A DNA stretch of 64,000 nucleotides from Folioceros fuciformis (lineage: Eukaryota > Anthocerotophyta > Anthocerotopsida > Anthocerotales), in the NCBI GenBank assembly GCA_049999805.1, contig JBNGIO010006380.1:606503-670502 (forward strand), in the 5' to 3' direction. Of this stretch, positions 10,558 to 21,384 are shown one piece after another. The position numbers were made by a program, and so were the translations under genes. Position 1 is the first letter of the stretch; every line of letters begins with the position of its first letter. The notes beneath the pieces were generated by a model that was not told the origin of the DNA, did not search any database, and saw only the letters and a program-made list of their open reading frames with translations.

Positions 10558-10848
10558 TGTAGGGTTATTAAAGCCCAATGTGTTTAGACTAACGTTTTTA
10601 GTCTAAGATTAGTGTCTAGTTAAGTATCATTAGTTTAGATTAGCTCAAGCTAATTTGTAGGAAGCTTCTTGCGCAGCTTCCTATGCGCTTCTTGTGAAGC
10701 TTCCTAGGGAGCTCTTCTAGAGAGTATAAATACCCCCTTGAGCTCCCTTGCATATTGAGACCTTTTGTGAGAGTGTGACCTCTCTTTCTTCTCTCCTCCT
10801 TGCCTCCTCCTCTCCTCTCCTTCACCATGCTCCTCTAGCCTTCCTTCA
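10558..10848 (+). repeat. Copia 5' LTR
   Basis: 291 bp, begins TGTAGGG and ends CTTCA. Contains a TATA motif (gtataaatac near 10725) and a CT-rich tract before the end, as expected for the promoter and R/U5 parts. Confidence 0.93.
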
Positions 10849-10850
10849 AG

Positions 10851-10862
10851 TGGTATCAGAGC
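10851..10862 (+). promoter_or_regulatory. Retrotransposon primer-binding site (initiator tRNA-Met)
   Basis: TGGTATCAGAGC, two bases after the LTR, is the standard complement of the 3' end of plant initiator methionine tRNA that primes minus-strand synthesis in most plant copia elements. Confidence 0.92.
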
Positions 10863-10920
10863 TAGGTTCGATCCTAGGACCTGAAGGTTATGGGCGCACC
10901 ATGCTTCCGCTACGCATCTG

Positions 10921-13900
10921 GACTCTGGAGCATCTTTCCATGTTACTCTACATAGGGAGTGGTTTAGCACGTATGATGCTACTAGGAAAGGATGTGTACG
11001 GCTTGGAAATAACTAGGTATGCGAGATTGCAGGCGTTGGTGATGTGCAGCTGAAGCTCGACAATGGATCTTCATTCATACTGAAGGATGTTAGGCATGTT
11101 CCGAAGTTGGCTAAAAGCATGATTAGTGCAAGGTAGTTGGATGACGCTGGCTACCACTGTTGGTTTGGAGATCGTTCTTGGAAGATCTCCAAAGGTTCTC
11201 TTGTGTTAGATTGTGGATCGAAGTGTGGCACTTTGTACTCACTTCAGGTAACCACTGTCAAGGATCATGTGATTTGTGTAACGGAACAGCCAAGTGTTTC
11301 CTTGTGGCATAGTTGGTTAGAACATATGTCTCAAAAAGGAATGAAGATACTATCTCGTTTTGGTTACGTCCCTGCTTTTGACCTCTCCGATTTCTCCATG
11401 TGTGAGCACTGTCTGTATGGGAAACAGACGAAGTTCCCACATGGAGCAAGAGGTAAACACAAAAGTAAACCTCTTGAGTTGGTTCACAGTGACATTTGTG
11501 GACCTATGCTCACTGTATCGTTAGGCGGTGCATCCTATTTTGTTACTTTCATAAATGATTTCTCACGCAAGGTGTGGGTTTATCCTTTGAGGAAAAAGGA
11601 TGAAGTTCTGACAGTGTTTCAGAAGTTCGTCACCCTTGTGGAGAATCAGTCTGGCCTGCGACTGAAATGTCTAAGGACAGACAATGGGGGAGAGTATGTT
11701 TCGAAGGCTTTCCAGTCATTCTGTGATTCCAAGGGAATCAGGAGAGAATTGACTGCCTCGTACACTCCTCTCCAGAATGGTGTGGCCGAACGGGTGAACA
11801 GGACCATCGAGGAGAGGATGCGTAGTTTGTTGTCAAACTTTGGATTGCCTAACGGATTTTGGGCAGAAGCAGTGGCTTATGCGGTGCATCTTATTAACAA
11901 ATCTCCTAATAGGGTTGTGGATGAACAAGTTCCAAAGGAGATGTGGTCTGGAAAGAACCCGTCATACAAGCATCTACGAGTGTTTGGCTGCGAGGCATAC
12001 TACCATGTTCCGAAGGAGTTTCGGGACAAGTTGGCACCCAAGTCCAAGAAATGTATTTTTCTTGGCTATGGTGAATCTGGTGAGATGAGGTACCGTCTAT
12101 GGGATCCAGAAGCCAAGAGGATNNNNNNNNNNNNNNNNNNNNNNNNNNNNNNNNNNNNNNNNNNNNNNNNNNNNNNNNNNNNNNNNNNNNNNNNNNNNNN
12201 NNNNNNNNNNNNNNNNNNNNNNCCGCGCAGGTTGAACGTCATGCTGTGCAGGAACAAGTTCCTCCACTTGTAGAAGAGGAGAGAGTGCAACCAGCTCCGG
12301 TCGAGGCGCCAGTGCTTCGTAGGTCAGGAAGGATCTCACCTCCTCCTGACAGGTATGTTGCAACTCTTGATTATGTCATGCTGACGGATTGTGAGGAGCC
12401 CTCTTACTACCAAGAGGCCATGTCAGTGACTAACAAGGACAAGTGGAAGAAGGCGATGCAGTCGCAAATGGATTCGCTCCACAAGAACCAAACTTGGGAG
12501 TTGGTTCGGTTGCCTAAGGGCAAGAAGGCGTTGCCATGCAAATGGGTGTATAAGATGAAAGACATACCTCATTATGGCAAACCCAAGTACAAGGCACGAT
12601 TGGTTGCTAAGGGTTTTAAGCAACAGCAAGGTATTGACTTTGATGAGATTTTCTCACCAGTTGTCAAAATAATCACCTTGCGATGTGTCCTTGGTCTGGT
12701 TGCGAGGCACGACATAGATCTTATCCGGATGGATGTGGAGTCGGCATTTTTGCATGGTGATCTCCAGGAAGAGGTATTCATGCAGCAACCAAAGGGTTTC
12801 ATTGAGAAGGGCAAAGAGAATCTGGTGTGCAGGTTAAAGAAGAGCCTTTATGGTTTGAAGCAGGCACCCAGGGAGTGGTATTTCAAGTTCCACTCATTTA
12901 TGCTTTCTCAAGGCTACAAGCGTAGCGATGAGGATCATTGCCTTTATACGAAGCAAGCTAAGGATGGAAGCTTGCTCATTCTGGTCCTCTATGTGGATGA
13001 TATGCTGATTGCTGGGACTAACAGTGATGAGATTTCAGCGTTGAAGTCAAAGTTGAATGGTCACTTTGACATGACAGACTTGGGAGAGGCAGGCCATATT
13101 CTTGGCATGCGTATTCGTCGAGACATACAGAAGCATTTGCTTTACTTGTCTCAGACTGAATACATTAACAAGGTGCTTCAACGTTTCAATATGGAGAAGG
13201 GGAAGGTATTGAGTACTTTGTTGCCTCCATATGTGAAACTTTCGAGCAAAGATTGCCCAAGCTCTGCGGAGGACAAAGCTGAAATAGAGAAGGTTCCATA
13301 CTCATCAGCTGTGGGGAGTTTGATGTATGCAATGATTGCTACGCGTCCTGACATTGCGTTTGCAGTGCGAGTGGTTAGTAGGTTTATGTCAAACCCTGGC
13401 AGGAAGCATTGGGAGGCAGTGAAAGGAGTTATGAGGTACTTGAATGATACAAAAGCTTTGTGCATATGTTTTGGTAGTGAAGATGCATCTGTCGTGGGAT
13501 ATATAGATGCTGATTATGCAGGGGATATGGACAAAAGGAGGTCCACATCTGGTTATGTCTTCATGTGCACTGGAGGGGCAATGTCATGGCGATCGCGTTT
13601 GCAATCGTGCATAACGCTATCTACCACAGAGGCCGAGTATGTTGCAGCGACTGAGGCATGCAAGGAAGGTATGTGGCTTGCTCATTTAGTGGGAAATTTG
13701 GGGATCAAGGTTGAGCTGCCAGTGTTGCATTGTGATAGCCAGAGTGCTATCCAATTGGCAAAGAATCCAGTGTTTCATGCGAAGACCAGACATGTGGAAG
13801 TGAAGTATCACTTCATTCGAGAGGTGTTGGAAGACCAGAGGGTACAACTTGTCAAACTTCACACCAGTCAGAACCCTGCAGATGTTCTTACCAAGGGGCT

Positions 13901-13949
13901 CTCTTCGGAGCAATTCGCACAAGCTCGGACACTCATGGGCATGAGGTAG
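10921..13949 (+). pseudogene. Copia pol polyprotein (protease-integrase-RT-RNase H), defective
   Basis: An aspartic protease site (DSGASFHV) starts at 10921. After stops at 11014 and 11134 the frame is open to the N block. It holds the integrase zinc-binding H..H..C..C (LWHSWLEHM and MCEHCLYGKQ) and the catalytic D, D, E (SDICGP, RTDNGGEY and GVAERVNRTIEE). After the gap comes reverse transcriptase (WKKAMQSQMDSL, with the YVDDML active site) and RNase H (DADYAGD, STTEAEYVA and the DSQSAIQLAKNP region), ending at 13949. The frame before and after the Ns differs, but the gap length is a placeholder and this says nothing about the real allele. Without gag and with stops, the element could move only with help from another copy. 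Confidence 0.9.
12123..12222. other. Assembly gap, 100 Ns, inside copia pol
   Basis: Exactly 100 unknown bases between the integrase C-terminus and the start of the RT region. The round size suggests a scaffold gap of unknown true length. Confidence 0.95.
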
Positions 13950-13980
13950 GCCACTCTCCTATGAAGGTAAATTGGCCTTT

Positions 13981-13990
13981 AAGGGGAGCT
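13981..13990 (+). promoter_or_regulatory. Polypurine tract before the 3' LTR
   Basis: AAGGGGAGCT directly precedes the 3' LTR and is the usual plus-strand primer site. Confidence 0.8.
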
Positions 13991-14282
13991 TGTAGGGTTA
14001 TTAAAGCCCAATGTGTTTAGACTAACATGTTTAGTCTAAGATTAGTGTCTAATTAAGTATCATTAGTTTAGATTAGCTTAAGCTAATATGCAGGAAGCTT
14101 TTTGCGCAGCTTCCTATGCGCTTCTTGTGAAGCTTCCTAGGGAGCTCTTCTAGAGGGTATAAATACGCCCTTGAGCTCCCTTGCATATTGAGACCTTTTG
14201 TGAGAGTGTGACCTCTCTTTTCTTCTCTCCTCCTTGCCTTCTCCTTTCCTCTCCTTCACCATGCTCCTCTAGCCTTCCTTCA
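13991..14282 (+). repeat. Copia 3' LTR
   Basis: 292 bp, nearly identical to the 5' LTR with about eleven substitutions and one single-base indel counted by eye. Confidence 0.93.
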
Positions 14283-14571
14283 CTGCAATGGTATTTGAAT
14301 GCTGAACGATGCTAAAATAGGGTGGATAAAGATTGCCAAGAAGTGGCCATCTCACTTACTTCCATATCGTGGGATAAAGATTCAAATGTTGCGGAGTGTG
14401 CATGTTTGTGGCGACTTGGTGATTTTCTTTTTGATAGTCGACAGTGTTCATATTCACCAGGATTGGGTTGTTGCTTACAACATGCTTCAACATTCTTGGC
14501 AAAAGCTTCCTAATGATCTTGCGAAAATGAATGGGGAGATTTCCCACCCTAACCGTAATCTGTTTCTTTGA
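14283..14571 (+). pseudogene. F-box gene, downstream part after the copia insertion
   Basis: Begins with the right copy of the CTGCA target duplication (14283-14287). Removing the element joins ...GRLLWCC to a short continuation that meets a stop. It then continues from 14299 as IKIAKKWPSHLLPYRG..., with a kelch or FBA-type closing phrase VVAYNMLQHSWQKLPNDLAK. This restores the order of an F-box C-terminal domain interrupted by the element. Confidence 0.7.
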
Positions 14572-15770
14572 TGTTGAGCTATTACAAGCATGCTACGCAA
14601 TTTGCCACTCTTTTTAATGTGGACATTGGAGAGGAGAAGACTAACTTACTAAATGGAATGGAACCTTGTCTTATAAAAGTTGAAAAACTGTTTACGCTTT
14701 CCAACATCAAAGCCAAATAATCAACTATTAATTTTGGACACCAAGCCCAATGCATATGTGGTGATTGAGCAATGAATAAGTACTAGAGGAATTTCTTCCA
14801 AGATTTGTCAACCCTAGAAATAATTGCCTTAACTTTCAATAATAATCCAAAATTTTCTACCCCTAATGCAATGACCAAGACTTGGGAAAGTTCCGTCTTT
14901 ATTAAAGTGAATGGTTGTGTAGCGTACCATGTGTTTTACCTCAATATAGGTTAACAACACATACATTATTAGCCTATCCAATATGACTCCATAACTCTCA
15001 TTTTCTCTCTTCTCTTGCGATAGTGGGCTGCAGGAAGCAAGCTCTATTTATCTCCCAACAATCTTGTTCGGGCTAAGTCACTGATGCAACTGTCGGAGGG
15101 TGAGAGGAAAACCAGCATGCTATTTGAAAAGCATATCATAATGCAATAGTATCTTCTGCAGATGATGCCTTGTTGGACCATGCTGTCCACAAGGAAGCAT
15201 GAGACGTATAACAAACATTCTGACCCACGCACAGACCCTGCGAGGTTGCGAGGAAGGATAGAAAACCCTTCACCTTCGAAAAGCCGTGAGCCAGAGTCTG
15301 AGTTCCCATGCCAGAGCCTCACAACAAACACAGAGCCTACCCCTCGCGACAAGCACTTCTGAGGTGATAGCCACAATGACATGCTGCTTCCAACAGAGAT
15401 GCATTGAAAAATGACAGGCCCAGTTTAAGCAAAAGCAGCTTTTACAAGCATTCTGGCCATCATCGTGTAAGCCATGGCATTGAGAGCCAAACATTAGAAT
15501 GGGTATTAGTTCGACAGTAATGTACAAATTAGAACTTGTAGCCACTTGAACAGAGAGGATCACCGGATCCTACTCGGTAACCAGCCCCACCAGCTCTGTA
15601 GAGTAATCTTCAAAGTGGTTGAAACTCACTGTTTCACTTCTTCAGCAGCAGAGTTCTCCAATGGTTGAATCCTTGAGAATCCGGTACATGCGACATTCCC
15701 CCTTTGCCCCTACATTATCAAGATTTTAACAGGACAAGGGTGAAAATGTTCCACTCACCCACCTTCACTC
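14572..15770. other. Intergenic, AT-rich then mixed, no gene seen
   Basis: About 1.2 kb. The first 450 bp are AT-rich decayed sequence. Frames on the minus strand at 15044-15563 have no recognisable domain. The last part is the 3' flank of the FRIGIDA-like gene. Confidence 0.4.
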
Positions 15771-18524
15771 CTAGTGCAAAAAGGATGCTTGATAAGCAGG
15801 AGGAGGGGGAGGCAGACCACTTCCGAATTGGTAGCTGCTATAGGTAGCCGTAGGATTGGAGTAAGCAGCAGACCCATATACTGGAGACCCTAGACCATCT
15901 GTTGAATAGAGGTAAGAGCTGGATAGAGACACTGGGCTTCTACTCCCTCCTGCATAGCCTGAATTATAGGCTGCTTGGCTACGTCTGTCGTAGTTGCTTT
16001 GAGCAGCTATACTGTAGGATGAGACACCTAGCCCACCATAAGGACTTCTCTCAGAAGATCTATAATAGCTCCTCTCTGTCACATTGGAGCCCCCGTAACC
16101 CCCTCCAGTCCCACTACTTGCCCGAGGTCGCTTTGTCTGAGCCTTGACGGCAACAGCAGCCCTTTTCCTGTCAGACTTGGCCTTTTCCAATTGAACTACA
16201 CGCTTTTGAAGAGGTGAGGATGGATAAGATGACTCCAGCTGATACTCTTCGATGCATTTTAGCACCGATTTCAAGGCAGCCAGCTCTTTCATTGTCGCAT
16301 CATTCTGCAGCCATTTAGGAAGCACTTCAGCAGAACAATCTCATATGTCCGCCTGCTGTTCACTGAAAAAATGATTCAACAAACCTGAGCAGCTGCTGAG
16401 CTGTTGCCACTTTTGAGTATCGATTGAGCAGTCTTCCTTGCTTCCTTCAGATAGGTCTTGAGCAGTGGTACAGGCTGGACTCTATCCATGATGCCAAACG
16501 AGTGTGCAAACGAGAGTGCCTCAATCTGCTTACCTTCCTTGGCCAACCTGTCCACCACATCTGAGCCCACGAGGACAAGACAGGTAACGCACGCAGTAAA
16601 CCAAGCTTTAGCCGCTTGAAGCAACTGCTTCAGTGAAAGTAAGAGGCCAAAACAGGAAAAAAAAGAGTAACAACAGCCCTGGCGAACAATTCTCCTTACC
16701 TGCCTCCCGCCAACAGAAGGTCAGAACCATGACAGCCGTTAAGTTTTTCAAGCATTTCAACAACGTGGGCCCAAAGCAAGCTGCATCTACTGTCCAATAC
16801 AGGGACTTGACACAACCAGCAAGCAGTGCACAGAAAGCAGCAGGCATGAATTTGGTTAGAGAGGGTTTCAGGAAGCCTATCTGGGTGGTATCCGGATAAG
16901 GCCATGAGTTTTGAGAACTGGTCTCAGGAGCAGACAACAGGGTTGTGGGAAAAGGTGATAGCACCCCTGGATGATGTGACAGCTACAAGATTGGACCAAA
17001 GGGAAGGAGAGAAAGGAGCGGACATGATAGGGGCTCTAGTTGCCTTGTGATAGCAAAGCCTATAAAGATGTTACCACTACTAGTGAGGACAGGCAAGGAG
17101 GAACCATCCAAGAGGCCCTGCTTGTGCCATAGCCGGACTTTGGAAAAAGGACACCAACCTGGAATCTTGGCCGATAGTCCAAGGGAGCGGCAGAGCGCAG
17201 GTGATTGCCTGCGCCGGGCAACAGCCGTGACCAGTTTACACAGCTCATCGTCATTATACTCCGGAGCAATACCAAACGTTGCCAGAAGCTGCAGAAAGGC
17301 CTGTGCGTCCAAAGAATTGCCAGACGCGGCATCTCCATGGACAGTCATCTTGGATCTCCATTGGTCAGCGACCTCCTTGGCTGAATCCTTAATGTTAGAG
17401 GGTACCACAGGGTGATCCGCTCCTAGCACAGGATCAGCCAAAACCACAGCAAGGCACTCCAGAAGAAGAATGCAAGCACGGCGATTAGCCGATGCCCCGG
17501 ACTCCTTCTTGTCAGCCCCTTGGTTGGAATTGGCGCCGGGCTCTGGGAGGTGATATCCCTCCAAGGCACACAGAACTAGACGAGCAGGGTCAATGGCACA
17601 CTGAAGTGCGGAGGGCAACTCAGCCCGCAGCACTCCTACATCCTTCCGGTGGTCGACAATGTACTTTCTGAGCCCATCGCCATCCATGCTCTCACACAGA
17701 GACTTGAGCTGCGGCCGCACTCTCACATCAGGAACTAGTGTTTTACCAGCGCCCGCAGCATCCTTGCTTGCAGGCCCATTGGAGGCGATGGCGTCCAGTT
17801 TAGAGTGCAGGTCACTGTCAGCGGCGATGGCCGCGGGCTTCGGTGTAGCGAAATCCACCTCCATGGCCTGGGAGGCAGGGGTAGGAGCAGCAATCGGCAC
17901 GGCAGCAACGGCAGGAGAACGGGCAGGAGAGCTGGCCACGGCCAGAGTAGTAGTAGTAGTAGTAGCAGCAGCAGCAGCAGCAGGAGGCGGGGAGGATTCG
18001 GGCTTGGTGGCCTCTGCCACCACAGCATGGCTCACAATCGGTGGTGATTCACGGGCAAGAGCAGGAGGGAGTTGCGCAGCCTTGGCAGAGGCAGCAGCAG
18101 CAGCGGCAGCAGCAGCAGCCTTGGCAGCGGCGGCGGCAGCAGCGGCTTCAGCATCCATCCGCTGTCGCTCCTCGGTCCATTTGCGTTTCTCCTCAAAGAT
18201 GGCCGCAATCGCAGAATCTTTCTGTTCTTGCACCCGCGACAGCGAAGCCTGCTCTCTGGCGGCCACAGCCTCGTCTCTCTTGTCAAGCACATCTTGCAAT
18301 TCCTGGCTCTTGGCTTCAAATGCCTTCTCCTTGCTGGCCAACTCTTCAAACCGCTTGTTCAGCGTTCTTTCAACCTCAGAAAAGTGTTCTTCCAGCTCTT
18401 TCCATGCTATTGTGCAGGCTGCTATGGCTACTCTGTGGCTCTCAAGATCAGCAAACGCTTTTTGCACTCGTTCCTTCTTTGCATTCGCAGATTCTAAGCA
18501 CGGGCTCGCCAGCGCGCCTGCCAT
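15771..18524 (-). CDS. FRIGIDA-like protein
   Basis: Three exons (17159-18524, 16385-16560, 15771-16304) give about 691 aa. Residues 1-130 are a coiled coil (ERVQKAFADLESHRVAIAAC, then ELEEHFSEVERTLNKRFEEL). A long Ala-rich and Thr-rich low-complexity region follows, then the FRIGIDA domain. Exon 1 ends LCRSLGLSAKIP and exon 2 supplies DVVDRLAKEGKQIEALSFAH and VPLLKTYLKEARKTA, the hallmark end of the domain. The C-terminus is Tyr/Ser/Gly-rich with a nuclear-type KRPRAS segment, as in FRL3/FRL4 proteins. FRIGIDA-family proteins act as nuclear scaffolds recruiting chromatin modifiers; in flowering plants some control FLC, but a flowering role should not be assumed here. The Ala/Thr insert makes it longer than most relatives. 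Start is the first ATG (MAGALASPCLE); the frame opens upstream only with GTG. Confidence 0.9.
17943..18150 (-). repeat. Low-complexity Ala/Thr codon runs in the FRIGIDA-like gene
   Basis: Runs of GCT/GCC/GCG and ACT codons encode several polyalanine blocks and one polythreonine block. They also create long open frames on the opposite strand and in other frames, which I treat as shadows. Confidence 0.85.
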
Positions 18525-19506
18525 GATTTTCTGCTCTAGCACCACCTCAACAACAACGACAACGCTGCAGCAGTAGCCCCTGAGGAAGTTGGCGTGCGGA
18601 TAAATGCCACGGCCGTAACAGACGATACCTGCCTCTGCACCGTGCGATCGGCCATCGGGCGGTGGAGCCAGCCCGGCCCGCGCGCGCCTCCCTTCCCTTC
18701 CCCCGCTCTGGCAACCGTTCTCGCTCCCAGTTACCTACCACCCCCCACTTCCGCCCCTCTTCACGCTTTATATACCCTACCTACTTTTTTTACCATCTTT
18801 CACCTCTCCGTAGTTCTCGCCGTGTTTTTTACTGCCCGCCGTCCTCCCCCAAACTTTCACGAAACAACTCTCTAGCATGCACGCTGCAAACCATGTTTCC
18901 CTGCCGCCTGACTCTCAGGATCTCAGAGCAGGGCAGTTCGTAGACGCTGTCTCCCACCTTTCTGTCAATTTCTCATCTGTTGTATCAGACGACATCTGCT
19001 CTGTCGTGTCTACTGTAGATCACAAGGAGAGATGGATGCAGGCTGCGTTTCCGATTGCAGAGGGGAGCCGCAAATTCGCACATGATAGATCGGAGTTACT
19101 ACACCCGGGGCAGCTGGAGTCCTGCATCGAGGCAGCCCGTTGGAGGTCGGATCCAACTTTCAGGTAGGCGTACCAACCTTTTTCACAAACTTTCACGCTG
19201 GGTAACCCTCGTCCTTTTTGCCCCCTTTTTACCCATAGTGCCACGGCTGCTTCACGTCCCCCCACCATCGCGTGTTCCGTGTTGTTTGCCTGTGCAGAGC
19301 ATTAGTGCTGACAAGGTTTTAGAAGAAAATGAAATGCACGCTTTTAGAGGTCTGATATCCTTTGCAAATGAAGGTTATGAGATGCTGCTGTCGTCAGGGG
19401 AGAGGAACGTACTGTGGGGGTTGTCGTAGGGAGTGGTTGAGCTGGGTGCGTCAAGGATGGTTTGGTGGGAGGGAGGAAGCGTTTGTGTTGATGTGCCGGA
19501 GCTGGC
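18525..19506. promoter_or_regulatory. Divergent promoter region, FRIGIDA-like (-) and membrane protein (+)
   Basis: About 1 kb between two divergent starts. A good TATA element for the plus strand lies near 18768 (tttatatacc). A short plus frame from 18877 ends at a plausible donor (TTTCAG|GTAGGC at about 19164), with an acceptor at about 19298 (TGTGCAG). This suggests a spliced 5' leader or a small upstream ORF for the gene at 19507. Confidence 0.45.
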
Positions 19507-21384
19507 ATGGCTGCAGGTAGCAGGGACTACTTCGGGCAGGGGGGTGGAGGAAGCCCGGAGCAGGAGGATGCCAGTGCAAGGTACGAGGAGCTCATGCTAC
19601 AGTGCTGCGGGTTTGGTGAGGAGGATGGGGAGAAGGGGGAGGAGGAAGAGGAGGTGGACGACGTGAAGGTGCAGCGGTTGAAAGCGGCGGATCTGCATGC
19701 CAGGGCTGTTGTGAAGTTTCACAAGGCCACCTTCTTCAAGGAGCTGGTGTATCACATCTTCTTCCCGCTGTCAGCGCCGCTCATTTGGTACATGGAAGGC
19801 GGGTGGCTGGGGTTGGTGAACCGTGGTTTCGCATCCAGGGAGCAAATGGTGGTGGGTGTGGCGCAGTGGTTTATGGCGGTGAACATTTATGCGGTGAATG
19901 TGGTGACCGCCATGTATGTGGTGCCCGCTAGGAGCTGGAGCTTCTTTTATCAGATTGCATTGGTGGATGTGCTATGGGTGTTGCGGAACTCGGTGGTAGC
20001 AACCAAGTATGCGTTCACGTCTCCGAAGGAGATGCAGGAGATGCGGACCACGAGGGTGTCGGTGGACGTGCATGACAGCCGGACGTTGCTGGTGTCCTGG
20101 CGGGACCCTATTCCCAAGCATGTGCTCAAGGGCGAGCTGTACCTGTCGGCGACCAGGTGCAAGATGCTGTCTCCTTGGTTCTTCAAGCTGGAGAATGTAA
20201 GGGAGTCGATGGAGTCGATTAGGGATATGGTGGATGATGTGAGCGGGGGCCTGGAAGGTACCTCGCTTGGTTTCTGGAAGGATGCGGACCAGTGGGTGAG
20301 GCTACCTGAGTCGGGGGACCTGCCTAGCCTTGACCGCCTGCCTGTGCATGTGTACGCCGCACACATTCTATGGCAGTCATCCAGTCTCAGCAGATTGAGG
20401 AGAGTGGGTCACACGCTACTGAGCCAGCACCTGATGAAGTGCTCGATAGGGTTGGGCCTGCTGCATGGAGTTTTGCCTGAGACTGGGCGTGCTCTCTTTG
20501 GGGGCCACAAATTCCCAGGTCCCGTCTGGGCGAAGTACCTTGTTGGTTTCGCAAACTTTTCTCTCATCGCCTTCACTATGTGGTCCAATGTGGCGTTCAT
20601 GATGGTGGGTGTGTTGGATTTTCGAAGGAGACATTATGTGTCACAGAAGCTGGATGAGCTTCTTAGGTACGGTGTGTACTTGGGGGACAGATATGGCAGG
20701 GGGGAGATATCTACCAGGAGGAGCCAAAGCGGCGTAAGTAGCTCCAGTCTTGGCACCCGTAGCACCCGTAGCACCCGTAGCAGCCGCAGCAGCCGCAGCA
20801 GCACAGCCCTCTCCGGGCCTGGGATTGTGGTGGATTTCACGGATCCTGAGACGCTCTTAGCTTGGTGGGTTTGTCGGCAGATGGCTCAGAACTTTGGTCT
20901 TGGATTTCACAGGAGGATCAAGTTCTACACCACCTACTTTGCCTGCTACTGTGGCATCTTGCTTTTTTATGTGGGGCTGAGGCTTTTTGCCGGTATCAAA
21001 AGGGAAGATCTGTACGTTCTAATCACCGTAACCTTCAGCATCTACGTCTTCCTCTTTCTTCTGGCTCTTATGGTGTGGCCAGGTGGAGATGTGAACCTTA
21101 CTCGCATCCATCATGGAGCCACGTTAGCTCATTGGAAGCTCAGCCTACAGAGAAAAATCAGGTTGAACCATAAATGGATGTCTGCGGAAGAGCTCACCAG
21201 GGCCAAGACAGCTGTGGATATGATCACCTTCATTGCTGAAAGTGTCAAGTGGGATAATGGAAAGATGCAGATGTCTATTTGTGGATTTGAGGCTGGGGAG
21301 CAGCTCATCAGCGTCATCGTTGCCACTGTCACGGCTTCCCTTTCGATTGGTGTGGGTCAGATTGCTCAAAATGGCCTTGCTTAA
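19507..21384 (+). CDS. Orphan multi-pass membrane protein, 625 aa
   Basis: Not recognised. Intronless, with a true ATG. The first 60 residues are acidic (EEDGEKGEEEEEVDD). About seven hydrophobic segments are visible, near residues 78-102, 115-139, 146-165, 342-368, 475-497, 503-525 and 598-618. A soluble region (166-341) separates the first three from the fourth. A Ser/Arg/Thr-rich linker around 405-432 (RSTRSTRSSRSSRSS) precedes the last three. The C-terminal block SICGFEAGEQLISVIVATVT followed by ASLSIGVGQI is a likely conserved core. Seven segments with a conserved last one recall plant and animal gustatory-receptor-like proteins, but I see no diagnostic motif. Codon use and length argue for a real gene. 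Confidence 0.7.
   Translation: MAAGSRDYFGQGGGGSPEQEDASARYEELMLQCCGFGEEDGEKGEEEEEVDDVKVQRLKAADLHARAVVKFHKATFFKELVYHIFFPLSAPLIWYMEGGWLGLVNRGFASREQMVVGVAQWFMAVNIYAVNVVTAMYVVPARSWSFFYQIALVDVLWVLRNSVVATKYAFTSPKEMQEMRTTRVSVDVHDSRTLLVSWRDPIPKHVLKGELYLSATRCKMLSPWFFKLENVRESMESIRDMVDDVSGGLEGTSLGFWKDADQWVRLPESGDLPSLDRLPVHVYAAHILWQSSSLSRLRRVGHTLLSQHLMKCSIGLGLLHGVLPETGRALFGGHKFPGPVWAKYLVGFANFSLIAFTMWSNVAFMMVGVLDFRRRHYVSQKLDELLRYGVYLGDRYGRGEISTRRSQSGVSSSSLGTRSTRSTRSSRSSRSSTALSGPGIVVDFTDPETLLAWWVCRQMAQNFGLGFHRRIKFYTTYFACYCGILLFYVGLRLFAGIKREDLYVLITVTFSIYVFLFLLALMVWPGGDVNLTRIHHGATLAHWKLSLQRKIRLNHKWMSAEELTRAKTAVDMITFIAESVKWDNGKMQMSICGFEAGEQLISVIVATVTASLSIGVGQIAQNGLA
20752..20806 (+). repeat. Nine-base codon repeats encoding an RS-type linker
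   Basis: Repeats of agcacccgt, then agccgcagc, encode alternating S-T-R and S-R-S in the linker of the membrane protein. Likely length-variable between alleles. Confidence 0.75.

Larger units (their letters stand above)
10558..14282 (+). mobile_element. Ty1/copia LTR retrotransposon, gag-deleted, pol damaged
   Basis: A complete insertion bounded by TG...CA long terminal repeats and a CTGCA target duplication. Order inside: primer-binding site, protease remnant, integrase, reverse transcriptase, RNase H, polypurine tract, which is copia order. Only about 70 bp separate the primer site from the protease motif, so the gag region (capsid and zinc knuckle, normally about 1 kb) is missing. Two in-frame stops follow the protease (11014-11016 and 11134-11136). 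A 100-N gap interrupts the integrase/RT junction. The LTRs differ at roughly a dozen of about 291 positions by eye, so the insertion is not very recent. It sits in an F-box pseudogene in the same orientation. Confidence 0.95.

Noticed and set aside
12099-12290. Minus-strand ORFs spanning the N block in copia
   Set aside because: Artefacts of translating Ns; the real pol frame is on the plus strand.
17659-18576. 305-codon plus-strand ORF opposite the FRIGIDA-like gene
   Set aside because: Driven by Ala/Thr codon repeats on the other strand; no domain, no splice logic.
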